In this document: positions 1 to 9,000 of the stretch, in pieces
Numbering within the stretch: the first letter of the stretch is position 1
Layout: each line of letters begins with the position of its first letter
Origin: Planctomycetota bacterium
GTDB taxonomy: Bacteria > Planctomycetota > Planctomycetia > Gemmatales > Gemmataceae
Reading direction: 5' to 3'
NCBI GenBank assembly: GCA_016195405.1
Contig: JACPZP010000051.1
Location: forward strand, 1-64,000
DNA: 64,000 nt
Position numbers and translations under genes: made by a program
The notes under the pieces: generated by a model
Database searches by the model: none
The model's input: only the letters and a program-made list of their open reading frames with translations
Told to the model about the DNA's origin: nothing

Positions 1-69
1 AAGCTGCTCGCGGTCGAGCAAGCCGCTGCGGAGAATCGATTTCAATAAGCCTTCCGTCGCCAGGGCCAT
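1..69 (-). CDS. N-terminal fragment of a gene running off the left edge
   Basis: Reading leftward from an ATG at 69, 23 codons stay open to the window edge, giving a start like MALATEGLLKSILRSGLL. A purine-rich TTGGAG lies 5 bases upstream of this ATG. Short amphipathic starts with a 'S-G-L-L-D-x-x-Q-L' pattern are common at the N-termini of planctomycete protein kinases and related signalling proteins, but 23 residues cannot establish a family. The gene is downstream of purH on the same strand, 44 bases after its stop, so the two may be co-transcribed. Function is unassigned. Confidence 0.5.
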   Translation of the reverse strand, partial: MALATEGLLKSILRSGLLDREQL

Positions 70-112
70 CGCCGCTCCAACAATACCCGTGGTGCCGCGC
101 CTTGATTTTATT

Positions 113-1690
113 CTAGTGCCGGAAATGGCGCACGCCGGTGAAGAGCATCGCTAGGCCGTGCTCGTTGCAGGCATCGATGGAATCCTGATCGCGCATGGAG
201 CCGCCGGGCTGGACGATGGCCTTTACGCCTGCGCGTGCGGCTTCGTCGATATTGTCGCGGAAAGGGAAGAAGGCGTCGGAAGCCAGGACGCTTCCCTTGA
301 CTCGTTCGCCGGCTTTGCGCACCGCGAGATGCACGGAATCGACCCGGCTCATTTGCCCCGCGCCGACGCCCACCACCATGCCGCCTTTGGCCAACACGAT
401 GGCGTTGCTCTTGACGTGCTTGGCGACCAGCCAGGCGAAGCGCAGGTCGGCCATTTCGTTTGGAGTTGGATTGCGTTGCGTAACCACCTTGGCTTCCTTG
501 AAATCATCGGTTCCCACATCGCGGCTCTGGACCAGCAAGCCGCCGTCCACTTGGCGGAGGCCCAGGGAATGTGGAGGGACTCCAGTTAGTTTCCCAGACT
601 TGAGGATGCGAACGTTTTTCTTCCAGGTCGGGCGGGTGGTTAGGAGTTGGTACGCCGCTTGTGAGTATCCGGGGGCGATAATGCATTCGATAAAACGGTT
701 CGGTTCGGTGATTCGTGTGGCGGTTGCCTCGTCAACTTCGCGATTAAAGCCAAGAATGCCGCCGAAGGCGCTTTGGGGATCGCCTTCGTAAGCCCGTGCA
801 AAAGCTTCCGCCAGAGAGGCTTCTGTCGCAGCCCCGCACGGATTGTTGTGTTTAATACACACGGCGGCAGGCTCGTGAAGCTCACGCACAAGGTTCAGCG
901 CGCTATCAAGGTCGAGGATGTTGTTATAAGACAACTCTTTTCCGTGCAAGACTTCTGCGCTAGCCACACAAGCGTAAATCAGTCCCGGCTCGACATAGAA
1001 CGCCGCTTTCTGATGTGGGTTTTCCCCGTAGCGGAGCGCCTGCTTCTTTTGGAACGACAGAGACAGCGTTGCCGGAAATTCGGCGCCGTTGCCGATGCGC
1101 TTCGCCATGTAGGCCGCGATGGCTTGGTCATAAGCGGCGGTGCGCGTGAATGCCGCGGCTGCCAATTTTTCGCGCGTCGCCAGGCTAAGCGATCCTTTGT
1201 TCGTGCGCATTTCGAAAACGACATCATCGTACTGCTTCGGATCGGTGACGATGGCGACGTCGTGATAGTTCTTCGCCGCCGCCCGCACCATCGAGGGGCC
1301 GCCTACGTCGATGTTCTCGACGATGTCCTCGTGCGTGCTACCGGGCTTGGCGAGCGTCGCCTCGAAAGGATAGAGGTTGCAGACGACCAGGTCGATGGGC
1401 GCGATCTCATGTTCCTTAAGGACAGCCTGGTGCTTCGGATTGTCGCGGACGGCGAGAATGCCGGCGTGTACGCGCGGGTGCAGTGTCTTGACTCGGCCAT
1501 CGAGGATCTCGGGAAAGCCGGTGACCTCGGAAACGTCACGCACGGAAAGTCCGGCGTCAGCGAGCGCCTTGCGGGTGCCGCCGGTCGAGATCAATTCCAC
1601 GCCGAAACCGATCAAGGATCGCGCCAGCTCGACCAAGCCCGTCTTGTCGCTGACGCTCAGCAAGGCGCGCCGGATGGTGCGAAAAGTCAT
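113..1690 (-). CDS. purH: Bifunctional AICAR transformylase / IMP cyclohydrolase
   Basis: This enzyme carries out the last two steps of purine synthesis: formylation of AICAR with 10-formyl-THF and ring closure to IMP, in the cytoplasm. The 525-residue length matches the family (about 510-530). The N-terminal MGS-like cyclohydrolase domain begins with RRALLSVSDKTGL and contains ELISTGGT and DGRVKTLHPRVHAG. The C-terminal transformylase domain carries the catalytic KHNNPCG motif near residue 280, FGGILGFN, and a C-terminal SMRDQDSI segment. The start ATG at 1690 gives the expected MTFRTIRRALLSVSDKTGL. The gene is divergent from the dipeptidase at 1788, so the 97 bases between them should hold both promoters. 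Confidence 0.97.
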   Translation of the reverse strand: MTFRTIRRALLSVSDKTGLVELARSLIGFGVELISTGGTRKALADAGLSVRDVSEVTGFPEILDGRVKTLHPRVHAGILAVRDNPKHQAVLKEHEIAPIDLVVCNLYPFEATLAKPGSTHEDIVENIDVGGPSMVRAAAKNYHDVAIVTDPKQYDDVVFEMRTNKGSLSLATREKLAAAAFTRTAAYDQAIAAYMAKRIGNGAEFPATLSLSFQKKQALRYGENPHQKAAFYVEPGLIYACVASAEVLHGKELSYNNILDLDSALNLVRELHEPAAVCIKHNNPCGAATEASLAEAFARAYEGDPQSAFGGILGFNREVDEATATRITEPNRFIECIIAPGYSQAAYQLLTTRPTWKKNVRILKSGKLTGVPPHSLGLRQVDGGLLVQSRDVGTDDFKEAKVVTQRNPTPNEMADLRFAWLVAKHVKSNAIVLAKGGMVVGVGAGQMSRVDSVHLAVRKAGERVKGSVLASDAFFPFRDNIDEAARAGVKAIVQPGGSMRDQDSIDACNEHGLAMLFTGVRHFRH

Positions 1691-1787
1691 CAGTGCTTCC
1701 TCGAAGGTGCTTCTTGTTGGCGTCTGGAGTCATAATATGCAGGAAGCGACAATGGCCAGCCCATTCCATTCCATTTGAGAGAAGACA

Positions 1788-3116
1788 ATGAAAGCGCATG
1801 CAGCGATTGAGCCCGAAGCGATTGAGCCCGAAGCGCCAGCGAGGACAGGAGCGATCGGGAGTAATTCACGCCTGCTCTCGCTAGCGCTTCGGGCTCAAGG
1901 CATAGCGCTGGCACTATTGCTTTCGGCGCAGCCGGCGCTTGCGCAAGACGAAAATGCCTCAAAACGCAAGCCAGTTGAACTTACCGAAAAAGCCCTCCAG
2001 ATTCACCGTGATGCCTTGCTCATCGACGGCCACAACGACCTACCCTACGCACTGCGAGAAGGCAACGATCCGTTCTTCAAGAAGATCGACATCGCCAAGC
2101 CGCAAAAGAAGCTGCACACCGACATTCCCAGGCTGCGCAAAGGCGGCGTCGGCGCGCAGTTCTGGTCCGCCTATGTCGCCGCGGAGACTGCCAAGATCGG
2201 AACCGCTATCAAGGACACGCTCGCCCAAATCGACCTCATACATCGCATGGTCAAGGCGTACCCGGACACTTTTGCCATGGCGTCCACGGCCGACGACATC
2301 GTTCGGATTCATAAGGAAGGCAAGATTGCGTCGCTCATCGGCGTGGAAGGCGGCCACTCGATCGACAACTCGCTGGCGGTCTTGCGAATGATGTACAGCC
2401 TTGGCGTCCGCTACATGACGCTGACTCACACGGATTCGCTCGATTGGGCCGACTCGGCCACCGACAAGCCGAAAAGCAACGGCCTTTCTCCCTTTGGCGA
2501 ACAGGTCGTCCTAGAGATGAATCGTCTGGGAATGTTGGTGGATATTTCGCACGTCTCCGCCGACACCATGCGGCATGTCTTGCGCATCACCAAGGCGCCG
2601 GTAATTGCTTCACATTCGTCAGCGTTCGCATTGGCCGACCATCCGCGCAACGTGCCGGACGACGTCCTCAAAGGCGTGGCCAAGAACGGCGGCGTCGTGA
2701 TGGTCAACTTCTTTCCGGGCTTCGTCACCGCGGAGGGGGCACGGATCACGAAGGAGATGGTCCCGGTGTGGCGCGAGCTGAAATCGAAGTTTCCCAAGAA
2801 CGAGGAATTCTGGGAAGCGTTCGGTCAGTGGCAAAAACAGAATCCTTTGCCGAAGGGCAGCGTCCATGACGTGGTCGATCACATCGAGCACATCATTAAG
2901 GTTGCGGGCATCGATCATGTCGGCCTCGGCTCGGATTTCGACGGCATCGGTTCGGTGCCCCGACAACTCGAAGACGTCTCTTGCTTCCCGTACATCACAC
3001 AGGAATTGCTCAATCGGGGCTACGACCGCGAGGCGATCCATAAGGTGCTCGGCGGCAACGCCCTGCGGGCGCTGCGCGAGACAGAGCGCGTAGCGGAACG
3101 CGTGGCGAAGAACTGA
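1788..3116 (+). CDS. Exported membrane dipeptidase (peptidase M19)
   Basis: This is a zinc dipeptidase of the renal-dipeptidase family, probably acting outside the cytoplasm. Visible family features are DGHND (about residues 80-84, metal-binding HxD), [10 protein letters not shown], a run ending in [26 protein letters not shown] and GSDFDG near the C-terminus. A signal peptide h-region ([16 protein letters not shown], about 38-53) is preceded by an unusually long n-region. Residues about 7-37 of that region are encoded by a palindromic repeat (1807-1898) holding two tandem copies of IEPEA. The ATG at 1788 is the only start that reaches the signal peptide without using the repeat itself. A phosphodiesterase-like gene follows 24 bases after the stop, suggesting an operon. 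Confidence 0.93.
   Translation: MKAHAAIEPEAIEPEAPARTGAIGSNSRLLSLALRAQGIALALLLSAQPALAQDENASKRKPVELTEKALQIHRDALLIDGHNDLPYALREGNDPFFKKIDIAKPQKKLHTDIPRLRKGGVGAQFWSAYVAAETAKIGTAIKDTLAQIDLIHRMVKAYPDTFAMASTADDIVRIHKEGKIASLIGVEGGHSIDNSLAVLRMMYSLGVRYMTLTHTDSLDWADSATDKPKSNGLSPFGEQVVLEMNRLGMLVDISHVSADTMRHVLRITKAPVIASHSSAFALADHPRNVPDDVLKGVAKNGGVVMVNFFPGFVTAEGARITKEMVPVWRELKSKFPKNEEFWEAFGQWQKQNPLPKGSVHDVVDHIEHIIKVAGIDHVGLGSDFDGIGSVPRQLEDVSCFPYITQELLNRGYDREAIHKVLGGNALRALRETERVAERVAKN
1807..1898. repeat. Palindromic repeat inside the dipeptidase signal-peptide region
   Basis: The left arm TTGAGCCCGAAGCG, duplicated in tandem as a 15-base unit, is mirrored on the right by CGCTTCGGGCTCAA. The element lies in frame between the start codon and the hydrophobic core of the signal peptide and contains no stop in that frame. 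It is one of about a dozen palindrome families in the window. Confidence 0.85.
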
Positions 3117-3140
3117 GGTCCCGCTCGCGGGTTAGCGCGC

Positions 3141-4532
3141 ATGCAACCCCTGCTGTTGATTGACACCGTCGGGTTGACGGAACGGCGTCTCGCGCTGGCG
3201 CCGCGGTTGCAAGCGTTGGCCCAAGCCGGTTGGCAACGTCCGCTCGACTCGATCGTCCCCGCCGTGACCTGCTCCACACAGGCATCTCTGCTCACCGGCA
3301 AGCTTCCGCAGGAGCACGGCATCGTCGGCAACGGCTGGCTCTTCCGCGACACGATGGAGGTTCGCTTCTGGCAGCAGTCGAACCGATTGCTCGAGGCCGA
3401 GCCGATTTACGTCACCGCCAGGCGTCGCGCCGCAAGCCGGGGGCGAGTCTTTCGTTGCGCCAAGCTCTTCTGGTGGTTCAACCAGGGCGCGGCAGTAGAC
3501 ATCGGCATCACGCCAAAACCCCACTACGGCGCCGACGGCAACAAGGCGTTCGATATCCTCGCCTACCCTGACGGTCTTGCCGCGGGTCTCAAGAAGGCGT
3601 TGGGCGACTTTCCTTTTCAATCATTCTGGGGGCCGATGGCGGGACTGCCCTCGACGCAATGGATCGCGCGTTGCGCCGCGGAGGTGTTGCGCGGCAAGGG
3701 CGGCCCGCCTGAATTGACGCTAGTTTATCTGCCGCATCTCGATTACGATACGCAGCGGAACGGCCCGGAGAATTGCGACTGGCCCAAGCTCGTCGGCGAC
3801 CTTGATGCGGCTTGCGAGCCGCTACTGGAAACCGCGCGCAAGCTCGGCGTTCGCGTCTGGGTCGTCAACGAGTACAGTCACGTCCAGGTCATTCAACCTG
3901 TTCTAATCAATCGCGCGTTGCGAAAGCTCGGGTGGCTCGTGGGGAGACCGGGCCCATTCGGCGAAACTCTCGATACCTTTGCAAGCCGGGCGTTTGCCGT
4001 TTGCGACCACCAAATGGCGCACGTTTATATGCAGGATCAGGCGGATGGGCCACGTTTGCGCGACCTGCTTGCAAGCCTCGACGGCGTGGATCGCATTTTT
4101 GTCGGACATGAACGCGGAGAAATCGGCCTGGACCATGTGCGCGCAGGCGATCTGGTTCTTCTTTCCAAGCCCAAAGCGTGGTTCGCGTATCCATATTGGC
4201 TCGACGACCGCGCGGCGCCGGATTTCGCCCGCACCGTCGATATTCATCGCAAGCCCGGATACGATCCGTGCGAGTTGTTCTTCGATCCCAAGCTGTTGTG
4301 GGCGAAAGGCCGGGCGATCCGAAAGCTTCTGGCGAAGAAGTTTGGGTTTCGAACGCTTTTCGATGTGGTCCCTCTCGACGCGAACCTGGTAAAAGGAAGC
4401 CACGGATTGGTGCTTTCGGAGCAAGATGACAAGCCCGTAATCATTGGCGACGGCGCACCGCCTGGAGAGGGCAGTTTTCCGATGACATCGGTCCGAGATC
4501 AGGTCTTGCGGGCCCTGTGTTTGGAGAGTTAA
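3141..4532 (+). CDS. Type I phosphodiesterase / alkaline-phosphatase-superfamily protein
   Basis: This is a 463-residue protein of the nucleotide pyrophosphatase/phosphodiesterase type. The N-terminal LLLIDTVGL provides the first metal-binding Asp. PAVTCSTQASLLTGKLPQEHGIVGNGW matches the nucleophile Thr/Ser region and the 'G..P..HGI.GN' hallmark. VYLPHLDYDTQRNGP resembles the 'D..GH.YGP' metal-binding region, and VCDHQMAHVYM supplies a further His/Asp region. The substrate is not evident. No signal peptide is seen, so it is probably cytoplasmic. The short gap after the dipeptidase contains only a small CCCGC/GCGGG hairpin, consistent with co-transcription. Similar proteins occur in eboB-F type clusters, but no such genes are here. 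Confidence 0.8.
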   Translation: MQPLLLIDTVGLTERRLALAPRLQALAQAGWQRPLDSIVPAVTCSTQASLLTGKLPQEHGIVGNGWLFRDTMEVRFWQQSNRLLEAEPIYVTARRRAASRGRVFRCAKLFWWFNQGAAVDIGITPKPHYGADGNKAFDILAYPDGLAAGLKKALGDFPFQSFWGPMAGLPSTQWIARCAAEVLRGKGGPPELTLVYLPHLDYDTQRNGPENCDWPKLVGDLDAACEPLLETARKLGVRVWVVNEYSHVQVIQPVLINRALRKLGWLVGRPGPFGETLDTFASRAFAVCDHQMAHVYMQDQADGPRLRDLLASLDGVDRIFVGHERGEIGLDHVRAGDLVLLSKPKAWFAYPYWLDDRAAPDFARTVDIHRKPGYDPCELFFDPKLLWAKGRAIRKLLAKKFGFRTLFDVVPLDANLVKGSHGLVLSEQDDKPVIIGDGAPPGEGSFPMTSVRDQVLRALCLES

Positions 4533-4553
4533 GGCGCCACCGCATGTCGATAT

Positions 4554-4575
4554 AAACTTTTGTACATATAAGTTT
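4554..4575. promoter_or_regulatory. Inverted repeat upstream of the protein kinase gene
   Basis: AAACTT and AAGTTT flank a 10-base spacer in an AT-rich patch 89 bases upstream of the kinase start. The spacer contains TGTACATATA, which also occurs at the imuA promoter (39840). It could be an operator or part of a promoter. No regulator is assigned. Confidence 0.35.
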
Positions 4576-4663
4576 CCGCGCACGACCTCATTCGTCCCCG
4601 CAATTCGTGACCTACATTTCATCAAAGCACCTCAATCGCCCTTTTCGCCAAAGGTGAGCGTGT

Positions 4664-5992
4664 ATGGTGGGCCGTATCTTCTTGGGCCGCTATGAGGCCA
4701 TCCGTCTGCTCGGAGAGGGTGGCATGGGCAGGGTGTATTTGGCCCGCCAAATGGACCTGGGCCGGCAAGTTGTGGTCAAGGTGATGCATGACCACATCGC
4801 GGCCGACCCCAAATTTCGCGAACGATTTCAACGCGAAACGCTGCTGATGGCCCGCTTTCAACATCCATTCGTAGTTACGCTGTACGATGCCTCTCTTAAC
4901 GATCCGCAGGGTCCATGCATCGTGATGGAATACATCAAAGGCATCACCCTCGACACCTTGCTGACGCGCAACAGTCGGCTGAGTCCGCCGCGCGTGGGCA
5001 GGCTCTTGACCCAGCTGTGCGAGGCCTTACAGGCCGCCCACACGCAGGGCATCGTGCATCGCGATCTCAAGCCGGGCAACCTGATGGTGGTCGACCCGGA
5101 CACGCCCTATGAAAAAATAAAGGTAATGGATTTCGGCCTGGCGAAACTGGTCGATGCCCGCGGGGTCTCTCTCATTCAGAAGCCCAGCGATACCGGGGTG
5201 GATTTCGCCGTCGGCACGCCCGGATATATCTCTCCCGAACAGGTCAAGGGAGCGGAGATGGATCACCGAAGCGACCTGTACAGCGTCGGCATCATACTGT
5301 TTGAGCTGTTGACGGGGCGCTTGCCGTTCACGCGCGACGATACGATGGATGTGCTGTTGGCCCATGCGTCCGAACCGCCGCCGCGCTTCGAGGACGTAAG
5401 TGCCGGCAGCTGGGTGCCGCCCGAGATCGAAGAAGTCGTGCAAGCATGTCTGGAGAAGGATCCGGCGAACAGGCCCGCCGGCGCTTTGGATCTGGCGGAA
5501 CGCTTCGATTCCGCTTTGGAACGCGCGCGTGGGGAAGTCTCGTCCCCGACGACCAACACGCCGCCCGACATTCCTCGGGAAGCGACCCTTATTACGCCGC
5601 CAATCAGAGTTCACGATCCGCATGCTATCGTCCACGAGATGGAAGCTTGGATGCCCGACACCATCGCTTCGTATAAGCTCAGAGGCTTCGTTCATGACTT
5701 CGGCGGCCAGGTCATCGAGAGCGTTCCAGGGCTCATTAAGGTGCAAATCGGCGGTCCCGGCTCGGGCGGAGGCGGCCCGCTCTCGTGGTTCACCAACAAA
5801 AAGAAGGCCGAGTTCGTCGAAATGGAGCTTCATCTCGAACGCAACAATCCGACACAGCAAAGCCTCTTGCGCATCACCGTCGTCATGAACGCCATCGATC
5901 GCAAAACGGCGGTAACGCAGGCGTGGCGCGAACGCTGCAATCAAATCTATTGCGAGCTGCGCGGCTATTTGGCCGGGGCCACCGTTAGTTAA
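4664..5992 (+). CDS. PknB-like serine/threonine protein kinase
   Basis: This is a Hanks-type kinase. The glycine loop GEGGMGRVY is at about 17-25, followed by the ATP-binding lysine in VVVKV (about 39), the catalytic loop HRDLKPGN (about 132-139), DFG (about 156-158), GTPGYISPEQ and the D-x-x-S-D-L-Y-S-x-G segment. The kinase domain ends near residue 280. An acidic linker with prolines leads to a C-terminal module of about 120 residues (from SYKLRGFVHDFGG) that I do not recognise. No transmembrane segment is seen, so it is likely cytosolic, unlike most PknB proteins. The gene converges with the metallophosphoesterase at 5989, overlapping it by 4 bases at the stops. Confidence 0.93.
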   Translation: MVGRIFLGRYEAIRLLGEGGMGRVYLARQMDLGRQVVVKVMHDHIAADPKFRERFQRETLLMARFQHPFVVTLYDASLNDPQGPCIVMEYIKGITLDTLLTRNSRLSPPRVGRLLTQLCEALQAAHTQGIVHRDLKPGNLMVVDPDTPYEKIKVMDFGLAKLVDARGVSLIQKPSDTGVDFAVGTPGYISPEQVKGAEMDHRSDLYSVGIILFELLTGRLPFTRDDTMDVLLAHASEPPPRFEDVSAGSWVPPEIEEVVQACLEKDPANRPAGALDLAERFDSALERARGEVSSPTTNTPPDIPREATLITPPIRVHDPHAIVHEMEAWMPDTIASYKLRGFVHDFGGQVIESVPGLIKVQIGGPGSGGGGPLSWFTNKKKAEFVEMELHLERNNPTQQSLLRITVVMNAIDRKTAVTQAWRERCNQIYCELRGYLAGATVS

Positions 5993-7215
5993 AGGCCGAT
6001 CAAGCTCTTATCCGAATGAGTTCGCAGCATGATCCGTGTCACTTCTGGTCGACAACCATACCGCAAAGGGTGCTGCCCCGCTAAGCCACGGCTGACGTGC
6101 ATGACCGTCGGCGCCTCGAAAAACGTCCCAAAATCATAGCGGCGACTGTAACGGCTCGGCACAAAGATCGAGCCGATCAGGGGCAGGCGAATCTGTCCAC
6201 CGTGCACGTGGCCCGACAGCATCAAATCCACTTTGTTGCGACGCGCCCACGCGATGTTGTCCGGCGTATGGCTGAGACAGAGCCGGAACGCATCCGCCGG
6301 ACTATCCTCCAGATTGGGATTCGGTGTAAACCAGGGCCCTTCATGGCCGACCACGAGCATCGGGTGGCCGCGCACGTCGATACGGCGAGACGAATTTCCC
6401 AGGACGTCGAGGCCGGTTCGCGCCAGACGTCGGCGGATGGCCTTGGCGTCGCGCCAGGCATCGTGATTGCCCAAGATGGCGAAGCCGGCAATGTTCCAGC
6501 GCAGCCGACCCAAAAGCGGCACGATCCAGCGATGGTGCCAGCTTGAATCGACGACGTCGCCTGTAAGCGCCAATAAATCCGGCACGCCCTCGCGCATGCA
6601 CCGCTCGAAAATGGTTTGGTAGAACGCTCGATCCGGCGTCCCGCAGAGATGGAGATCGGTGAGGTGCAGGATCGACAATCCGTTCCATCCGGCCGGCAGT
6701 TGCGGCAGCACCAAAGTCAGCTCGTGAAAATCCACCTCGAACACCTGATTGCCCGGGAGCGATGCCAGCGCGTGGCGTTTGCCGCGGCCCACCGGCTTGA
6801 AGCCCAATTCGCGGGCAACGTCGACGGTCCGTCTCGCGCTGCCGGCGACTTGAGGCGCCTGGCGTCGCAACCAATAGAGGACCTGGGCGAGAGGAGCGAG
6901 AACGAAGCCCGCGATCCAGCACAAAATGACGTACGGCGCCAAGTAGCCGCGCAAAGAATCGGGCCGCCACTGTAGAGTCCGAGTGTCGAAGAAGTCGAGG
7001 GCGTAGAAGAACAGCACCGGCCCAAGGAAGATGACGAGAATGTCGATCTTGCGCGTCAAACGCAGGACATTGTGAGAGAGCGGCCAAGCGTACAGGACGT
7101 TGAGCCCGGTAGTCATGAGAAAACCGTGGCCGATGCACGCCCCAGCGAGCAAAAGCCACGCGGGCAGCGCCGCTTCCAGCGACTGCAATAACGTAATAAT
7201 CGACTGGCCGGTCAT
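5989..7215 (-). CDS. Membrane-anchored metallophosphoesterase (YkuE-like)
   Basis: This is a calcineurin-like phosphoesterase with hydrophobic N-terminal segments (roughly the first 120 residues hold three or four membrane helices). The catalytic domain carries the dimetal motifs LTDLHL (D-x-H), LTGDVVD (GD), LGNHDAW (GNHD), CLSHTPDN and SGHVHGGQ. Such proteins hydrolyse phosphate esters, with UDP-diacylglucosamine and phospholipids among the known substrates of relatives; the substrate here is unknown. The ATG at 7215 is taken as start. A TTG at 7233 would add six residues and lies 4 bases after the stop of the upstream sensor gene, so the two genes are likely co-transcribed. Confidence 0.9.
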   Translation of the reverse strand: MTGQSIITLLQSLEAALPAWLLLAGACIGHGFLMTTGLNVLYAWPLSHNVLRLTRKIDILVIFLGPVLFFYALDFFDTRTLQWRPDSLRGYLAPYVILCWIAGFVLAPLAQVLYWLRRQAPQVAGSARRTVDVARELGFKPVGRGKRHALASLPGNQVFEVDFHELTLVLPQLPAGWNGLSILHLTDLHLCGTPDRAFYQTIFERCMREGVPDLLALTGDVVDSSWHHRWIVPLLGRLRWNIAGFAILGNHDAWRDAKAIRRRLARTGLDVLGNSSRRIDVRGHPMLVVGHEGPWFTPNPNLEDSPADAFRLCLSHTPDNIAWARRNKVDLMLSGHVHGGQIRLPLIGSIFVPSRYSRRYDFGTFFEAPTVMHVSRGLAGQHPLRYGCRPEVTRIMLRTHSDKSLIGL

Positions 7216-7236
7216 GCAAATGGATGTTACCAAGAA

Positions 7237-8910
7237 TCAAGAGTCCGCGGCAGAGCTGACTTTTTGCAAGCTCGAAGAATCCGCGCGCGCGTTGTCCGGC
7301 TTTCTTGCGGCGTCGTCGGGTCCCTGGATGAGGCTCTCCTTTTTTCGGGCGGCGGGTTCATGCGTTTTCGCGCCCGCATCCCGGGCATCCGTGCTTTGGA
7401 GCGCGCTTTGCAACGCATCGAGCATCTGCTCGACCCGGAACGGCTTGTAAAGGATAAAGCGCAGTCCTTCTTGGCGCGCTTTCACCAACGAGTGCGACGA
7501 ATCATAGCCGTAGCCGGTCATGAGAATCACGCGCGCCTTGGGTTGAGCCTGGCGGAGGGCACGATAGACGTCGATGCCGGAGAGGTCGGGCAAGCGGATG
7601 TCGGCCAGCATCGCATCGTAGTTGCTGAGGCGGGCCATCGTCAGAGCTTCCTTGCCGTCGCGGGCGGTCTCGACGATGCATCCCAACCGGCCGAGAAGTC
7701 CATGCGCGGATCGGCGCACGCGTTCGTCGTTGTCCACCATCAGAACGCGAATGCCGCGGAGCTGGCTCGGCGTCTCAACGGTCGGCGCCGCCAGCGGACC
7801 CGCAACCGGAATCAGGTCCTCGCCAACTTTTTGAATGCTCTGCTTGATGGATCGGGCGCCGGCCAAGATCTTCCTGAGCTTCTCGGCCATTTCAGGCTCG
7901 TGCCCGATCCAGCGATCCAAGATTGCCGTCGCCGCGGTCAGGATTTCGTCCACCGGCAGGGCGACCTCCCGGCTGATCGCCTCGATTGATTGGCTGGTGG
8001 TCGCGCGTTTTTCAACGAGAAGCAATTCGAGGGTGTGCAATGCCGAGGACAGTTCGCGGCAAAAGATCTCCGTGAATTGCACGGCCTCGGGACCGAAGGC
8101 GTTGGGCTGCGGGCTTTCGACATTGAAAGTGCCGATGACCTTCTCGCCCCAGTTCAACGGGATCGTAAGCGAGCTGCGCGCGCCCTGGGCGCCTTCGATA
8201 TAGTGCAGATCGCCGGCCGTGTCCGCGCAGACATAGGTCTTACCGGTGGCGGCGACGTAGCCGGTGACGCCGTTTCCCTGTTCGCGCGCATACAGCACCC
8301 GCTGGGCCGCTTCCGGCATCATGCCCTCGGCCAGAAGGGGATCGAGCCGGCCAGTGTTGCCGTCGAGCAGACGAATCTCGATCACGTCGTATTGCAGTAG
8401 GTCGTGAGTCAGTTTGCGAAGATTCTGCTTTAACAGCTCGACGCGTTCCTCGACGTTCATGTCAGCCAGTTGATCGGCGCTCAGCGAGGCGAGTTCACGC
8501 CCGGCATCGTGAAGAGCATCGAGCTTTTGTTGCTTTTGCACTTCGGCAGTGACGTCGCGGCACAGAGCGACGAGACGTTCTACGTGTCCGACAGCGTCAA
8601 AGAAGGGAGTCAAACGCAGGTCGAGATATTGATTATTGTCGCGGCGGTTGAGACGTGTGCTGAAACTTTGACTTGGAAATGTCGGTGGAGGCGGTAATTC
8701 GGGGCCGGTGATCAGAGGTGAGCCGAGGGCTTGCAAGAAATCTCGGTCAATCGGGTCGCCGGTGCACCATTTCTCGAATGTGGCGTTGACCCAGGCGATG
8801 CGATGGTCGGGATGGAGAATCGCCACGCCTTCGCCGAGGACTTCGAGGATCGATTCGGCAGGCCGGTTTGGCAGAGGATTACACGGTCGCTCAGGCAACG
8901 CTCTCTCCAC
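7237..8910 (-). CDS. PAS-GAF-receiver signalling protein lacking a kinase domain
   Basis: Domain order is PAS (about 18-125, with ILEVLGEGVAILHPDHRIAWVN), GAF (about 140-290, with GNGVTGYVAATGKTYVC), a helical stretch resembling a histidine-kinase dimerisation region (about 300-365), and a receiver domain (about 390-510). The receiver has the acidic pocket (MVDNDE), phospho-acceptor Asp in LADIRLPD, MTGYGY and YKPF. There is no HATPase core, so it cannot autophosphorylate as a normal hybrid kinase. It probably takes phosphate from another kinase. The start is a GTG at 8910; no strong Shine-Dalgarno sequence was seen. The gene is divergent from the secreted-protein gene at 9001. Confidence 0.85.
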   Translation of the reverse strand: MERALPERPCNPLPNRPAESILEVLGEGVAILHPDHRIAWVNATFEKWCTGDPIDRDFLQALGSPLITGPELPPPPTFPSQSFSTRLNRRDNNQYLDLRLTPFFDAVGHVERLVALCRDVTAEVQKQQKLDALHDAGRELASLSADQLADMNVEERVELLKQNLRKLTHDLLQYDVIEIRLLDGNTGRLDPLLAEGMMPEAAQRVLYAREQGNGVTGYVAATGKTYVCADTAGDLHYIEGAQGARSSLTIPLNWGEKVIGTFNVESPQPNAFGPEAVQFTEIFCRELSSALHTLELLLVEKRATTSQSIEAISREVALPVDEILTAATAILDRWIGHEPEMAEKLRKILAGARSIKQSIQKVGEDLIPVAGPLAAPTVETPSQLRGIRVLMVDNDERVRRSAHGLLGRLGCIVETARDGKEALTMARLSNYDAMLADIRLPDLSGIDVYRALRQAQPKARVILMTGYGYDSSHSLVKARQEGLRFILYKPFRVEQMLDALQSALQSTDARDAGAKTHEPAARKKESLIQGPDDAARKPDNARADSSSLQKVSSAADS

Positions 8911-9000
8911 GAGGACGGGGGTTCACGCCGGCGGGTTCGTGAAAATCTTCCCAATTATAATAGTTCTGTACGTCCCAAACAAGACAGAGAGGATTCGGTT

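Noticed and set aside
773-1735. 320-codon plus-strand frame opposite purH
   Set aside because: purH is certain on the other strand. The plus frame is typical of open shadows in GC-rich genes.
8731-9000. N-terminal extension of the 9001-11712 frame back to 8731
   Set aside because: These codons lie antisense to the well-supported PAS-GAF-receiver gene. The ATG at 9001 has a good ribosome binding site, and the extension has no family features.
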